Assembly: GCA_965197575.1 (NCBI GenBank)
Contig: OZ240214.1
Location: 3,720,001 to 3,784,000, forward strand
DNA from: VXOI01 sp965197575
Lineage (GTDB): Bacteria; Chloroflexota; Dehalococcoidia; Lucifugimonadales; UBA3495
Direction: 5' to 3'
DNA length: 64,000 bases
The notes beneath the pieces were generated by a model. The model made no database searches. It was not told the origin of the DNA and saw nothing but the letters and a program-made list of their open reading frames with translations. The first letter of the stretch is position 1, and the number at the start of each line of letters is the position of its first letter. Both the position numbers and the translations under genes were made by a program. Below, piece after piece: positions 63,258 to 64,000 of the stretch.

Positions 63258-63674
63258 TTATCCCTCCACTCGCATCAGCAGGCCCCGCGCCGGAACCAGC
63301 ATCTCGCGCTCCGGGTCTATCTCCAATGCGAACCCTTCCAAGGTGTGAACGCCTATCACAACCAGGTCGTCCTCATTGCCAAACACCACTATTCTGGTGC
63401 CCGCGGCGTCATTGATTCTCAAACGCGCTTCACCGATGTCATGCTCGGTGAAACTCTCGTCGGGCAACTCAAAGCTAACGCGGCGCTGCGGAACAATCCC
63501 CAACCGGCGCAGCATCGAGGCCGGGAACATAGTGAAAGTAGCGCGGGTTCCCACCAGCGCCTTCACCGTCTCGACCGTTTCTCCGTCGGCGCTTACTACC
63601 GACAACGGCCAGTAGAACGGCTTCGATTGAGTTGTCCGGTTGCCGGTCACTAGCTTCTTCATGAGCGGATTCAC
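63258..63674 (-). CDS. Retropepsin-like protein lacking the catalytic aspartate
   Basis: A 138-residue protein of the retroviral-type aspartic protease family. In place of the D-T-G-A active site, residues 42-45 read G-T-R-A (LVGTRATFTMFP). The downstream flap and I-x-G-x-(H/A)TLEGF motif (LVVIGVHTLEGF) are kept. With neither Asp nor Gly, it should be inactive. It overlaps the upstream, intact homologue by four bases (GTGA). It might pair with it as a non-catalytic half. Confidence 0.8.
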   Translation of the reverse strand: MNPLMKKLVTGNRTTQSKPFYWPLSVVSADGETVETVKALVGTRATFTMFPASMLRRLGIVPQRRVSFELPDESFTEHDIGEARLRINDAAGTRIVVFGNEDDLVVIGVHTLEGFALEIDPEREMLVPARGLLMRVEG

Positions 63675-64000
63675 ATTCTCAAAGCGCTCGCCGGAAATAA
63701 GCGTTGGCGTGTAGGATCTACCACCAGCGACGCGCCTTCCAGCGTCTCAGCGCCCAGCAGGATTGGTTCATGCTCCTCGCAGAATATAACGGTGCTAGCA
63801 GCTTCTACGCCGTCAACCCGTACCCTTGCTTCGCCGGTGTTCTGCTCGATGATGGCGCCGTTGGCCAACTCAAACTCCATGCGGCCAGTTGGCGCAATTC
63901 CCAAGCGACGTAGCATTGAGGCCGGAAGGGAAGTATAGCTTGCTCCGGTATCCACTAACGCCGCCACTGTTTCTTCGCTATTACCATCCGCGCTCAGCAC
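63671..64000 (-). CDS. Retropepsin-like aspartic protease (cut by window edge)
   Basis: The visible 109 residues include the active-site ALVDTGASYTSLPASML, with Asp17 of the visible part as catalytic residue, and the ILLGAETLEGA motif. Such bacterial single-domain proteases dimerise to work, like retroviral protease. The frame is open at the right edge, so the real N-terminus is outside. It is the catalytic-looking neighbour of the degenerate copy that follows. Confidence 0.8.
   Translation of the reverse strand: MLSADGNSEETVAALVDTGASYTSLPASMLRRLGIAPTGRMEFELANGAIIEQNTGEARVRVDGVEAASTVIFCEEHEPILLGAETLEGASLVVDPTRQRLFPASALRM

Overview
The window is a gene-dense, GC-rich bacterial chromosome segment. 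Several traits suggest an aerobic member of the Chloroflexota, perhaps near Dehalococcoidia or SAR202. The lipoproteins carry long Thr/Pro or 'VEVPVT-IVTE' linkers. An auracyanin/azurin-like copper domain sits in the oxidase operon. There are several Uma2-family genes, a flavin-dependent LLM oxidoreductase and a form II (AYRGAGR) molybdenum hydroxylase. This placement is inference: no rRNA or other decisive marker is present. I found no tRNA, rRNA, CRISPR array, insertion sequence or prophage.

Layout. 0-6 kb: end of an MFS transporter, a Uma2 protein and a glycine betaine/proline ABC importer (proV-proW-proX, with a clear terminator after proX). 5-10.6 kb: small oxidoreductases, a MaoC-fold protein, a hicAB pair with a palindromic operator, a 3-hydroxyisobutyrate-dehydrogenase-like enzyme and a DUF6978-like/DUF1828 pair. 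10.6-16.1 kb: the glycine cleavage genes gcvT-gcvH-gcvPA-gcvPB, coupled to a lipocalin-like lipoprotein; gcvT appears to start at ATA. 16-21.4 kb: a second hicBA, an esterase, a three-gene nitrile or thiocyanate hydrolase with split beta subunit, a Fic protein below an iterated motif, and a polysaccharide deacetylase. 21.5-29.3 kb, all minus strand: greA-lysS, a nuclease-like gene of lower GC, serS, a DUF6883/DUF4926 pair and an ABC-2 exporter. 29.4-32.8 kb: a cobalamin riboswitch with promoter and terminator, then a btuFCD-like importer. 32.9-41.5 kb: another Uma2 gene, heme A synthesis (ctaA, ctaB), a PaREP1-like protein and cytochrome c oxidase, whose subunit IV is fused to a cupredoxin. 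41.5-44.5 kb: a protein kinase, a third hicAB, a DUF952 protein and surE. 44.6-48.3 kb: a form II CODH-like S-L-M operon. 48.4-53.7 kb: two tandem duplicated Uma2 genes, lysA, holB, one more Uma2 gene and an HNH nuclease. 53.8-59.8 kb: cvpA, then pyrG-tal-rho-cmk-plsC behind a near-perfect promoter. 59.9-64 kb: a small unknown protein, an LLM oxidoreductase, a hendecad coiled-coil protein, an SDR, a lipocalin-like protein with a possible ATC start, and two tandem retropepsin-like genes, one lacking its catalytic aspartate.

How the genes work together. ctaA/ctaB make the heme A used by ctaCDE, and the fused cupredoxin may feed electrons to the oxidase. The B12 riboswitch controls cobalamin import. 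The nitrile-hydratase-type alpha subunit has a cobalt-type claw motif, so cobalt handling recurs. Small accessory genes (three hicAB, DUF6883/DUF4926, DUF6978/DUF1828, Fic, five Uma2, two retropepsins) are scattered between housekeeping blocks, as expected for a genome rich in toxin-antitoxin-like modules.
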